The position numbers and the translations under genes are program-made. Shown one piece after another: positions 10,330 through 21,580 of a DNA stretch of 64,000 bases (the first letter of the stretch is position 1; the number at the start of each line of letters is the position of its first letter). The DNA is from Diphasiastrum complanatum (lineage: Eukaryota > Streptophyta > Lycopodiopsida > Lycopodiales > Lycopodiaceae). Below the pieces are notes generated by a model that worked only from the letters and a program-made list of their open reading frames with translations, was not told the DNA's origin and made no database searches. The stretch is taken from assembly GCA_029204225.1 (NCBI GenBank), contig CM055102.1, positions 29,411,632 through 29,475,631 of the forward strand. The letters run 5' to 3'.

Positions 10330-11021
10330 AGCCCGACCATCAATTTACAGGTCTGCTTGCTGGACAGGTCAAGAGGAGTACTAAACAGGCTGTAAAATTT
10401 CCCAGTACAATCCCCTTGTGGATTGAGAGCAATCCATCCCCCAAAAATCACCAAAAAAGGCTATTTTTTTGGCTTTTTTCTGCCTTCTACAAGCTCAGTT
10501 CATGGAATTCTTGGCTCTAACTTCAGGGACATCAACTTTTGCCAAGCTCTATAGGCGTTTTACAGGATCCTACTGTGCAATGTTATGAAAAAACTAGCAA
10601 AAATGATGATTTTTGACTATTTTCCAGTTTTTTCTTCACCATAAAGTGGAAATTCATGATATGCAACTCTTTCTCACCCACATGCAACTCAATTTATAGG
10701 ATTATAGCCATCCTAATGATTTGATCTTGCTGGATTTTAGCTCTTACTATCAATTTTTAGCCAAAAATCATGAAAAACAAGCAATTTTTGACCAAAAACA
10801 TAGCCTAGAACCATAAATCATGAAAAGAACGGCATGCATCATTAATTTCATCATTAATGATCCCTAGACTGAAAGTACACTTGTTGGAAAATTCAGATCT
10901 ACCAAAGATTTGAGCTACATAGGCAAAAGCTCCAAAAAAGCATCGCAGATTGGCTTCCAAGGACAATCTCCCATAAAACACCAGAGAATTTCGATCTTCG
11001 TAAGCCTTGCTCTGATACCAA
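10330..11021 (-). other. Gypsy family B leader with primer binding site
   Basis: Non-coding. On -, the initiator-Met primer binding site TTGGTATCAGAGC (positions 11010-11021) follows the LTR and leads into about 680 bp of leader before gag. Part of it matches the leader of the second family B copy near 44.7-44.8 kb (for example CCATCAATTTACAGGTCTG). Confidence 0.65.
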
Positions 11022-11489
11022 TGTAAGGGAAAGCTCCTAAAGATCCTGCTTACAAGACAAAACACAAGTGGAGAAACCACCCAACCAAGTAGAAGCAACC
11101 GATCAATCTCCAAAAGCTTCACCCCCAAGCCAAGGAATAGGAAGCAAGAGTAGAGTGAGAGAATCTGGCAATGAAACACCAAATGAATCATGGACTAGGG
11201 TGAGTTTCCAATAGATATATGGACCCAAGACCACCCTGTGCATGTAGTCATGCAAGGCCTAAACTCCCCTATTAAGAAATTCCATTGCTATTGATACTCT
11301 ACACATGCATTGACTGTCCTAAACCATGTACTAACTCCAAATAGTGTGTCTGGGCCTCACAAGGTTATTAATTACTTTACGGGTCCTGTCCAGTATGACG
11401 TGACATAACTAATAATCTCGAGCACTGGAGTATCGTCTATCCAAGTCTAGGATTATAGTGAATGCTATAACCAGGACGTGGACGTAACA
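11022..11489 (-). repeat. LTR of Gypsy family B, copy 1
   Basis: About 468 bp. On - it starts TGTTACGTCCACG at 11489 and ends CCCTTACA at 11022. The central part matches LTR pieces at 37,899-38,130 and 45,003-45,164 (shared words include GGGCCTCACAAGG). Confidence 0.7.
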
Positions 11490-12340
11490 ACATGCCTCCC
11501 CTCCAGCCCTCCGTATAACTTGCTCAAGCTCGTCTATGTTTATGCTGAAGAGTGTAGATGAAAGTGCATAGCCCTGCTTAATAACCCCAACCGTACTATC
11601 CACCTTTGGCTATATAACCCCTGATACCCGAATCCGGCCAATAACTCACCTGTGCAATGCTACAACCGCTCGTATAATATCATCTTGAAAGCCATGGTCT
11701 CGAAGCCTCTGTATCAATAGATGCCTAGGCACAGAATCAAAGGCAGCAGTAGACACCCTCCCTCTTAGCCTTAGCCTCCTCAATGATGGATCGCAGGGTT
11801 ATAATATTATCCCCCAATGTAGTATATCCTGGTTTGAAACCGGCCTGACCAATTGCATAAAGTGCTTTGGTATCCATCTTTGTGCTGATCTCTGGCTGTA
11901 GAATAGAACATAGACTTTGGCGAAGAGGTGGCTAATCATGATGGTGCGATAGTTGTCAATTTTCATAGGATGACCGCCTTTATGGCTAGGATGGATAAGA
12001 TTTGTGGACCACGAAGAAGGGAATCCAAATGTGACAATGTGGTTGAATAAGATGGAGAGGAATTGTGAGAGAATGTCAAGAGCATACTTCAGAAGTTCAG
12101 CCTCTAAATCATCAAGGTCTTTGGCTTTATTTGAGTTTAGTCAGGTGATTGCCTCTTCTACTGTAGGCGTGGGAAGTGGGGGTGCAGCAGATACGGTGTA
12201 CAATGATGTGGCGTAGGTTCCCCATGTGCTGAGATCCATGATACGGGGCGGAGGTGCTCGTGGGAGGAATTTCTTCCAAAAGGATCCCGATGAGGACAAT
12301 TGTGTGATGCTGTTCATGTGTTTCAAGCTTCTGGATTTTA
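11490..12340 (-). pseudogene. LINE reverse transcriptase fragment
   Basis: Read on - through several frames, the fragment gives the order expected of a non-LTR reverse transcriptase. First come PTPTVEEAITWLNSNKAKDLD and WSTNLIHPSHKGGHP, then the core AIGQAGFKPGYTTLGDNI, then RHLLIQRLRDHGFQDDIIRA, and last IKQGYALSSTLFSINIDELE. It is cut by the Gypsy LTR at 11489 before the YADD active-site region. Several frameshifts show it is dead. Confidence 0.75.
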
Positions 12341-13064
12341 ATTGAGGTAGCTATTGGGGAAGATGCTTCGGTTTTGATAACTACAACCTCTTTCTTGAGT
12401 TCTTCAATGGACGTACTTAGTGCATTTTCATGGCTAGGATCATAGATTCATGAGAAGCAAGTTTTTCTCGGTGATTGTTAAGGTATTGGAATGAACGTTC
12501 TTGATCCACACAAATAACAGAGATCATGAAAGATGGAGGCATGAATGCTTTTGGGTTATTCGGAGTTAAGGGAAGCGCTATAGTAACTTCATTGTTAGTA
12601 GGGGAGTTTGCCACATGCAATGAAGGAGAAGGGAAATGTGGTTCTGGTTAGGAGCATTGAAGCATTACTAGGAATGGAATATCTCTGAGGCGTAGCTGGC
12701 ATTTCAGAGGAGGATGTCGAAGTAGAAGCGATGGATTCTGAAGAGGATGTTGGACGAGCAAAGGTAGGGGTAGGTGCGCCCCCTTTCCTATTCCTAGTCA
12801 TGGTCACAAATCCTTGACCAATCTTTTCAATGAGCAAATTCTATAGCGGATCTCCAACAGACAGCAGAGCGCCAGTAGGAGCACAACTCCACAATAGGCA
12901 CAATTTCTTTGGACAAGGATCAACGTAGGTATACAACAAGTAGCAGTGTAGCATCTGCATAAGGCAATAGCAAGCAGCAACATAGCATCCGCATCAAAGC
13001 CGGGGTGCTCCACCATCGCGCTCAGGAAGTAGCACACCATCACACCATCGTGCTCAGGAGGCAG

Positions 13065-13067
<3 letters not shown>
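12341..13067. other. Unassigned DNA
   Basis: No recognisable coding. Short minus-strand frames (12417-12620, 12595-12837) are Ser/Thr-rich and may be the N-terminal part of the neighbouring LINE, but show no motif. Confidence 0.4.
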
Positions 13068-13126
<59 letters not shown>

Positions 13127-13175
13127 GAGAGAGAGCACTTTTTTAATGTCTTTTTCATGCCAAAAGGCATATAAG
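13068..13175 (-). repeat. GA microsatellite joined to a LINE 3' tail
   Basis: A GA-rich run at about 13,070-13,134, then TTTTTTAATGTCTTTTTC and the inverted word GCCAAAAGGC. The same tail next to a GA run recurs at 14,003-14,045, so the microsatellite seems to be attached to the LINE 3' end. Confidence 0.7.
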
Positions 13176-13619
13176 ACTGATGAAGTACATGTCAAGTATG
13201 TGGTAATCATGGGAGCCTATAAAACGTCTCCAAAACTATAGTAAAGAAAACATCTAGTACAAACTAAAATAGACACGTATGAGAGAGTGTGTGTGCATAA
13301 TAATCATATGTATCTATGTCAAGATGTCAAGACTGTGCTGCTGCTGCTACTGCTGTGCTGAGGCTATAGAAAGATGTAATGTGAGCCACAACATGAGAAA
13401 GCACTGGAGCCTGCCGACGTCGTCTGTGAGCATGAGCATGTGTAGTAGTAGTATGTCTTTGGGTAGGATGTTTGGTGATCCTGGTAGTAACATGAGGGTG
13501 GGAAGTACATTGTCTTTGATCTCTATGAGCATGTGAGCAGCTATCATCCTCGTCGTCGTCATAATCCTCATCCTCAGGCACTAAATCACGCGATCTCCGC
13601 CTAATAAAGAATGAAGTCA
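13176..13619. other. Unassigned DNA next to LINE fragment
   Basis: Probably 3' untranslated LINE sequence on -. It contains GCTGCT- and GTAGTA-type low-complexity pieces. No gene seen. Confidence 0.4.
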
Positions 13620-13914
13620 TCAATGGCTGTGAGGTGAACTGCTGGGGTCCGTATAAATCTCTCCGTACTCACGTACCATCAGAGCGACACATTGTGGGTC
13701 CTCCTCGGTTACGAGAGAGCATAGAGTGGTAGGCATGTCTCGAAACAGGCAATGATATCGCCCTCTGATCTCATAGTATACAGGGCATCTAAAGATAAAG
13801 TGCTCCTTAGACTCCACCTCACCTATAGCATAACTGGCAAATCTGCTCCTCTCTAGGAATACCATGGAACCTCCCAGTCTCGATAGCTAGCTGATGAGAA
13901 GACACCCAGAGCTG

Positions 13915-13917
<3 letters not shown>
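13620..13917 (-). pseudogene. LINE C-terminal zinc-finger region
   Basis: On -: LAIETGRFHGIPREEQICQL, CY, then GEVESKEHFIFRCPVYYEIR. This is the Cys/His cluster found after the reverse transcriptase in many plant LINEs (C-x2-C ... H-x4-C). A frameshift lies near 13,815. The upstream part is replaced by a GA/G run. Confidence 0.7.
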
Positions 13918-13984
<67 letters not shown>

Positions 13985-14045
13985 GGGGGGGGGGGGGGGG
14001 GAACTTTATTAATGTCTTTTCCATGCCAAACGGCATATAAGACCA
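13918..14045 (-). repeat. GA microsatellite plus 28-G run and LINE 3' tail
   Basis: GA repeat at 13,919-13,973, then an unbroken run of 28 G (13,974-14,001), then the LINE 3' tail AACTTTATTAATGTC with the inverted word GCCAAACGGC. Confidence 0.85.
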
Positions 14046-14653
14046 AATTGCGTTGTGGCGCCAAGTTTTATTCTTGACTGAAGGCTCTTTATTCGATTAT
14101 CCCATTCTTTGATGCACTTCTTGGCAGTACAAGCTCGTGCTTGAGCCATGCTGACAAATCCTTGGTGCCCTCAGGGCCGTTTTCTTAAATGTTCATCTTG
14201 CATAACTTCCATGTCTTGCACCCAAGTTTTCCTTCGGTGACTTGTGCCGGGTTTTGACAATTTGCGAGTAAATTCTTTGCAAGTTTTATTTACAAATGAT
14301 TTCTAAAATTTCATGGCACATGGTATGCTATCAGATATATAGGCTTTATATATACTCGTTTTATATTAGATAAAAACTAAATTTGATTATACTAATGGAT
14401 TCTACATAAAAAATGATATAGCATACTATGTACAATTTGTAGACAACATGATTTGCAGACATATCTTTTAGCAAGTAAAAAAATAAACAACATGATAATG
14501 AAGTATACAAATAGATTTCACCCCCAAAAGCGAAGTAGAATAAATTTTAAAACCTAAAATCAATTTAGCATGCCATGTGCTATCAATTTTATGTACAACC
14601 TATAACTGCTGATTTATTTCATTCGGGACCTGTTGTAACTTATGGTGTTTCAG
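14046..14653. other. Non-coding flank or intron upstream of the first DDI1-like exon
   Basis: AT-rich, no gene recognised. It ends in the splice acceptor TGTTTCAG at 14,653. Confidence 0.5.
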
Positions 14654-17600
14654 GCTTTTGAGACTTATGGACAGGAGATTTAGGGGCATTGCAAGAGGTG
14701 TTGGGCAGTCGGAGATTGTTGGTCGCATACATGTTGCACCTCTAAAGGTAGAAAGTTTGCAGTCCAATTTTGAGGTTTTCTGACTGATATATGGTGAATT
14801 AGATCTTATTTATCGTAGAATGCTCCTATTGTTTAGTCTAGAAAACTTGTGTTTGCTTTCGATTTTGTTGGAATTTTAACTTCCAGATAGACCTTTCCTG
14901 TGATTCAATGAAAGTCTGTTATTGATGTGCTGGTACCCCTTTGCGTGGTACTAGCTAAACCCTGGCAACTGTGTTGCAGATTGGGAAAAATTACTATCCA
15001 TGCTCCTTCACAGTACTTGACCAGCCAAACCTGGAGTTTCTTTTTGGACTTGATATGTTACGAAAGCACCAGGTATAACAGCTGAATGAATCGTAGTTCA
15101 TATGAACTCAACTCTCTGTTATGCAAGGTAGTTCTCATATCAAACGTACGGCTGCAGTGCTCAATTGACCTCAAAGATAATGTTCTGCGAGTTGGAGGCG
15201 AAATTGCTGTTCCATTTTTGCAAGGTGATGCAACATAAATTTTCTGTGAAGTTCCCAAGATGCTTTTCTAAAGAATAGGCTTGGTATTTGTTATCTGGAA
15301 TGCCAAAATGGTTTGAAGAGGGAGGATACAAGTCTGAGACAATCCTGTTTGTAAACATGTTTTTCTGGTTCTTCTTCACTATAGGTCCTTTTATGTTCTC
15401 TTTCTTATATTTGACATTTTGCTATACTTGTGAGTGATCCTTGATATGATCCTAATTCTTTGACTTTTCTTGTGAACAGAAAAGGATATACCACTACATC
15501 TTCATGATGAAGATGCAAAAGTTGAACTCCAAGGCGGTTCCACTTCTGCTCAAGCAGAGGTGTGCTTTCTTTATAAGAGAAGTTTGATACTTTAGTTCCT
15601 TAGGTAGTGAATTATTGCTAGCCTGAAGAAGAATGTTAGTCTCTTGAACATGCTAATGAGTTTGTGCAAGTGCGGAAAATCCAACTTTCTTCTTTCCAAA
15701 GACTCAATGCTCTAATACTTGGCATAACCAGGGATGCACGTTATAACACTCTCCCTTTAGACAATCAGTTTGAAGATGTCAGTTGCTTCAATCATGGCTG
15801 AATCCTGTCCTTCCATGATCGTTACGCCTAAAACTACACAAGAACATTAAAATGACTGAAAGGACTGCATTATGCTGAACAAATTGTACTCATTAATCAA
15901 GTGTGTGTATGATAATTTGCTATTTATAACGTAACCTGTACATGACATGCTGGAAATGAAAACAGGGAGACTCTAAGTCAAGCTAAAATGGACTCTCCAA
16001 CCAAGCATAAGAGGCCTTATAGGTCTATTGATACAAATTGAGGCTTGATTCAAGGCTATGACACCCATCGCCTAAGGCCCAACAATAGCCTAATAAATGA
16101 AAAATATTAATAACAAATGTCCAATCAGTAAATCAGGGTTCCATGGCCCTTGTGATCAACTGCCAAACATTATATTAAGAGATTGTAAACATCATATAGG
16201 GATATTGTTGGCTGCAGATAGAGAAATAAGCAAACCTGATTTTTGGGCAGCTTGTAGAGAGTTTTCTTGGTTGGATGTTGAAAAGGCTACAAGCATTTGT
16301 TTTCGGTGATTTCAGTTGCTAAGGTTCAGTGCAATAGAGGAAGGAACATTTGACCTCCAGTCCTCTGCATAATTTTCAGTCGGTGGAGTGGTTGCATCCA
16401 ACTTAGATTTTAGCTGTGTGGCTTGGGAACAGGCAAGGTATGTGGGAGGCGATCGAAATGCTAGCTGGAGATAACGTACCCTATTTGGATCAGGAGCATT
16501 GAGATGGCTTTTCCTTCATCATGGAAACGTACTCTAGCACTCTCACGAGCGTGAATTTTCATTTACTGGGGATTACATTGCTGAATGGCAAGACCCATGG
16601 CCTTGCCAGAGTGGGCCGGACTTCAAGAGACTTATGGTGAGATGGGCATAGGTAGGCCTGCGAGAGGTTGTCTGACAACAGTTACAACAGCGACAGTAGA
16701 GCCAAGATGCACACTTGGGAGGTTTGGAACATCAGTAGGCTTTGGCCTGGTGTAGAACCTTCCAGCACTTTTGTAGGGCCCTCGAAGCCATCACCATCAA
16801 TTGTAGGGCCTTCTCAGCCTCCTCCAATAGCAGTGGGCTTTTCCAAGGCTTTTCCATCAGGTGCAATGCCATCCAAGCTTGGATCTTCATCTCGCAGGAG
16901 ACCTGGTTCGATACTACAAGTGTAGGATCATCTACAGCACATGCAGTGCTCGCATTGGTGAGAGAGAGGGCATTGCGGAGGCAGAGCCAAGAGGGAAGCC
17001 TGCCACACATCATGCATCCAAAGTGTGCGCCCCAGGATTTTTCTACTTTGGCATTTGAGTGGAATTGGTGCACTTGGTCACTCTCCCATGTGAAGAGGAC
17101 GAATCATTTGAGCGTGCCACAATGTGAGCACTTGGTCTTTAATAACACAAGCTTGCACCTCGTTCATCGCATGGAGAAGTGAGGAAGACATTGCAATTGA
17201 GCCATAATCTGTGCATGGTAGGCATGATACCAAAGCACAAACACAAAGTGAAAAGAAACAAGTCAAATAAAGATATTGCAAGTGGACCCTGATGTGTGCA
17301 TGGTAGGTAGGGCATGATGCCCAAGCACAACGACGAATTCAAAAAAAGTTTCAAAGAAAAAAAACTTTTACACTGTATTTTGGAACAACGTAAAAAAATG
17401 AATAATTCAGTGTGGGTGGAGATGGAAAATGCCCCTGCACCTTGGGGGCGAAACAGAGTGCCAAAGGCCCTTCTCGGGGCAAGCTGGAAAACGGGCAAGG
17501 AAAGGCCATAATAGGGGGCAGGTCCTCTTTCAAATTCTCAAATAAAATTACTCAGCGATCTGAAATTGACTTTTTAATTTCAGGACTAGAACGCTGGAAC

Positions 17601-20600
17601 CATATGATCTTCCCAACCGAATGTCTGCAGAGCCTGCTCTGGGCTGTCTAAGTTGGCTATCTTGAAAACAGTAATTCATATGGCATGTCGTCGGTCGCCC
17701 AATTGAAAGCCTTTTAGACCGCCATATAATAAGAGGCTAATGTAAGTTAGAGCTGACTTTACCTCATGCCTACTAACCCGTGCTAATGCTTATGATCTGT
17801 CTACTTCATGGAGTCATAATTGGCTAATGAGCTACACGATTGAAAAAAAAAATAATATTAGTTTGATACTATGATTATTGATGTATTACACAAACTTCGA
17901 TTTCAATTATCATGCATCTTCCACCTGAGAATGCAAGCATCTTGCTCTAGCCATGTCTATTTTTCTTCTTCTATCCTAGTATTATTCTGTAAGTATATCA
18001 TGTACCTTAGTTGCCCGTTCCGGAACGGAACACGTTCTGGAATGCGTTCCAGAACGCGTTCCATTCCAGAACGTAACCAAAATAAAATTTTAAAAAGTAC
18101 GAATTTTTTAACACATGACTAGAGCAAAAAGCGAGCCTCCTATTCTTCCGATCTTAACAGAAGCTTGATGTGCACATCCGAAGGAGAAGTTGGAGAACTT
18201 TGGAGGCTTTCCATCTGTTCCTGTCATTGTGAGAGTGTCCGCGATGAAAAGTCTCCTGCCAAATTAGATTCATCGTTGTAGCCATATTGAAATCTGCATC
18301 TGGTCTTACTGCAATGGGCAAGCGCTCTGCATTGTGAAGATAGACAACGAATGGGCTTGTAAGAGAGAGGTTTTAAGATTCGACATAGGTCCTCCAGTTC
18401 CATTAAATGGCTTGCATCCAACCCACACCATATCACTACCCGTGTCTACAAGAGCATGAATTGTCTGTGGAGGAGCGGCTAGTTGCACCACCATGAGATA
18501 GGATCCATACAAATCAGTATTGTAGGAAGGATTGAGTGTGTTCTCTTCTGTTTCTGACTCTTCCTTTCAGGCTTTCTTGGTCAATTCATCAATCACAAAC
18601 ATACGCTCTGTTTTAATACCTGGTTTTTTGAATTAAAAAAATAAATAAAACGTACTGACCCAATACGTTCTGAAACGTACTGTACGGAACGTACAATACG
18701 TTCCGACCCGAAAGGGTCGAAACGGGTTTCTAAGTTGACATGCACCATATGTCTCAAACATTTGCTCTCCTATTGCTCATCCGTAGCACAAGTTGGATTG
18801 ATACCTTTTGGTCCTTTGTAGATGACATGAAAAACACTAGATCTTTTATATATATGGTGATTCTTGAAATTGGTGGAAATCTCACCAAAAATTTGTTTTG
18901 ATAGGTGAAGCATATATTGGAATTATTTGCTTTTGAATTTAATCTCTTGGCTAATTGCCAATCCTACTTGGCAAATACACCATCAATTTTTGTAGATAGA
19001 GTTCTATTTTTCAATATCCTATGATTATGTCACGACTTTGTGAAACCAACCATCATATTGATCTTTTGTCAAGGTGTTTAGCTATTTTTACAAGGCCTCT
19101 TACCACATCTCTAAAACCAATCTAGCAGAAGTATCTAAATAGACTTGTAAGTTAACCATTCTTGTCATTCAAGCACAATTCGTTATTTTCATGTCTTCTA
19201 TTCCTTGTTGATTAAAAGGATGGTCTCAACTAAGATGCCTGAAACAAACTCTTTAAAATCATCATCCTTTCATTCCTTTACTGTGTAATTATGATCTATT
19301 TAACCATTTAAGAGGCTTTATTGTTTATCCCAAATTGAATCATTGTTTTGGTTACAACCAAATGCATATTCGCCACCACAAGCACAAGATTGTGTTTCAA
19401 CTTATGAAGGTCATTTCTGTTTCCAATCAAGCATTTATGTGTTTGTAATGGGCCTATGTTTTAGAAGCTTGATGCGACCCAGTTAAACCACCCCGTAATG
19501 TCAAGCCATGCTTTTAAATGTATGATCTGACATCAACCTTTTCCTCGAGACAGTATTCTCCAAATACTTACTGATTGAATTCTTGGTTCCCTTGTTTACA
19601 AGGGGCAATACAGTAGATCTCTCTCAACTTGATTCCCTTCGAAGTTTGGCCAAAACATCAACTATCCATTATGTTTGTTGATTTGTCACTTTAGCTAATG
19701 ACTAGACTTCTCACTCTTTGAAGGTTTTCATTTTTGAGTTCAAATCAGAAATTCCAGTGTATCTGATCAGTCAAGTTTTGTCTCTCTCACTTTCTCTTTT
19801 GTTTGTAAAATTTAGATCATCATGGTTCCTATTTCAGAGTAGATTGAATATACAACAGGTGTATATAGAAAATTCTCCATGCCTTGCTCTTATTGGGTAC
19901 TTATTGGCTGTTGTTTCTTATAATTTGCAGCCAGCAGGCAATAGAACAATGAACACACAATCTGCTCCACCATCCTCTTTTGGAGGTACATGTAAGTTTA
20001 AATTTAGAGTTCTGCTAGCTTTGCATGAAAGTGCGCTCATTTTTTTATGCTCTATATCTTTTTGTATCTTGTATGTTACCTGATGAAATATAGAAGTTCA
20101 TTCCCAAAAGTCTCAATCTATGCTAATCTATGAGGGGTTGGAACATGGATGCAGCATCTTCACCATTGAACAGTGCAAGAAACACAAATGTGAGTCCTGC
20201 CATCTAGTTACGTTGCTATAATTGAATTTTTTGCATGAAGATAGAAAGAATGTAGTAAACATAGGTAGTAATCAAAGCATTATATGTTGGAACCCATTGC
20301 ATTCGAATTTGGGTAACAAATTGAGCACTTAGAGGTTTGCTACAGAAATATGCCATATACGTAGGTGCTTTTGATTTCTCTTATGTTCCAACTCCATTTG
20401 ATGAGGTTATCAGAATAGAATCATTAGTTTAGCCTTGTGAAAAGAAACTCATCCATGTGCGTGTGTGATTATGTTGAAACTGTTCAAGTCTGAGAGTTGA
20501 TAATACTTGTTAAGTTGGGAGTATTGAGGACGATGCGCATTGACCCACTTAAGGAACTGTTCGAGTTTGGAGTTGAGAGTGCTCCTTAAATTGTGAGTAG

Positions 20601-21529
20601 TAAGGAACTTGGGCATTGACCCACTTGAGGAACTTAGCCATCCCCCCACTTTAGGCTTAGTGAGGTCGTTAAAAGTCTTGAAAGATACCATTTCATACAG
20701 TTGATTCTGACAAGAATGATCTAGGATATCATAGCTCAAACTTAGAAACCCGTTCCAACCCTTTTGGGTCGAAACGTACTGTACGTTCCGAAACGCACTG
20801 GGTCGGAACGTTTTTCTACTAAATATCAAAAAACAGGTAATAAGGCACCTGCTGGCCGCATCTTCCTTCTTTCTGAGGGACGCATCTTGATATGCAATAA
20901 TGTGTAGAGGTTTTTTGAAAATCTTCTATCTGTTTATTTAGTCAGAATCAGCTTCTGGACCAATATATATCTTAGCTGACCGCGACATTCTCGTAGCCGC
21001 ATACGAGAAAATCAAGTCGCGATCTGGCTGGCAGACTCCAGGAGGCAACGAGCACTGTGGGGGTGTTCAGTTCGCTCGTACTAAGATTATCCTAACACTT
21101 ATGCATCTCTTTGTTCTTCCAACAAAGCTGGTGGTGTAAATACAATTGATGAGAGCTCAACAGCCCGAAGATAGGCAAGATCTGGTCTTGCCAGCAATAG
21201 TCAAAGCAAAACCCAATAATCAAAGCCACCACAGTGAGGACTCCTTAGTCGTCATCCTCCTATCCCTCAATGGTTGTCAAAATCATCCTGAAAACCATCT
21301 CAGGTGATGGCATCGTGTGCAGTTATCGCGCATTTCTTGATGGTTATCAACCAATCGGATCTCCAGCGTAGACTCAGTTTCGCTTGTTCTTCTTTGTTAA
21401 AAAAAAATATTAAAAATTTGGCCACGTTCCGGAACGGGCAACTAAGCCTCAGTAGCATATAGTTGGAGTAAGCTAGTTAGTGTTGGTTTCTGTACTCGAA
21501 AGTCTCGTGCACCTACCGATGAATAAATT

Positions 21530-21580
<51 letters not shown>

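Noticed and set aside
16668-16922. Pro/Ser-rich open frame in the DDI1-like intron as an extra exon
   Set aside because: No suitable splice sites or family similarity; neighbouring exons already join in phase (GAG to CCA).
18130-18150. Sequence resembling a sequencing adapter (AGATCGGAAGA on -)
   Set aside because: The match is partial and lies in the continuing aspartic protease reading (after SFGCAHQAS), so it is genomic.
18006-18734. Helitron, because of the hairpin shortly before a CTAAG end
   Set aside because: The other end has no TC start and instead matches the first as an inverted repeat; CTAAG is not the canonical CTRR-T end. Left unassigned.
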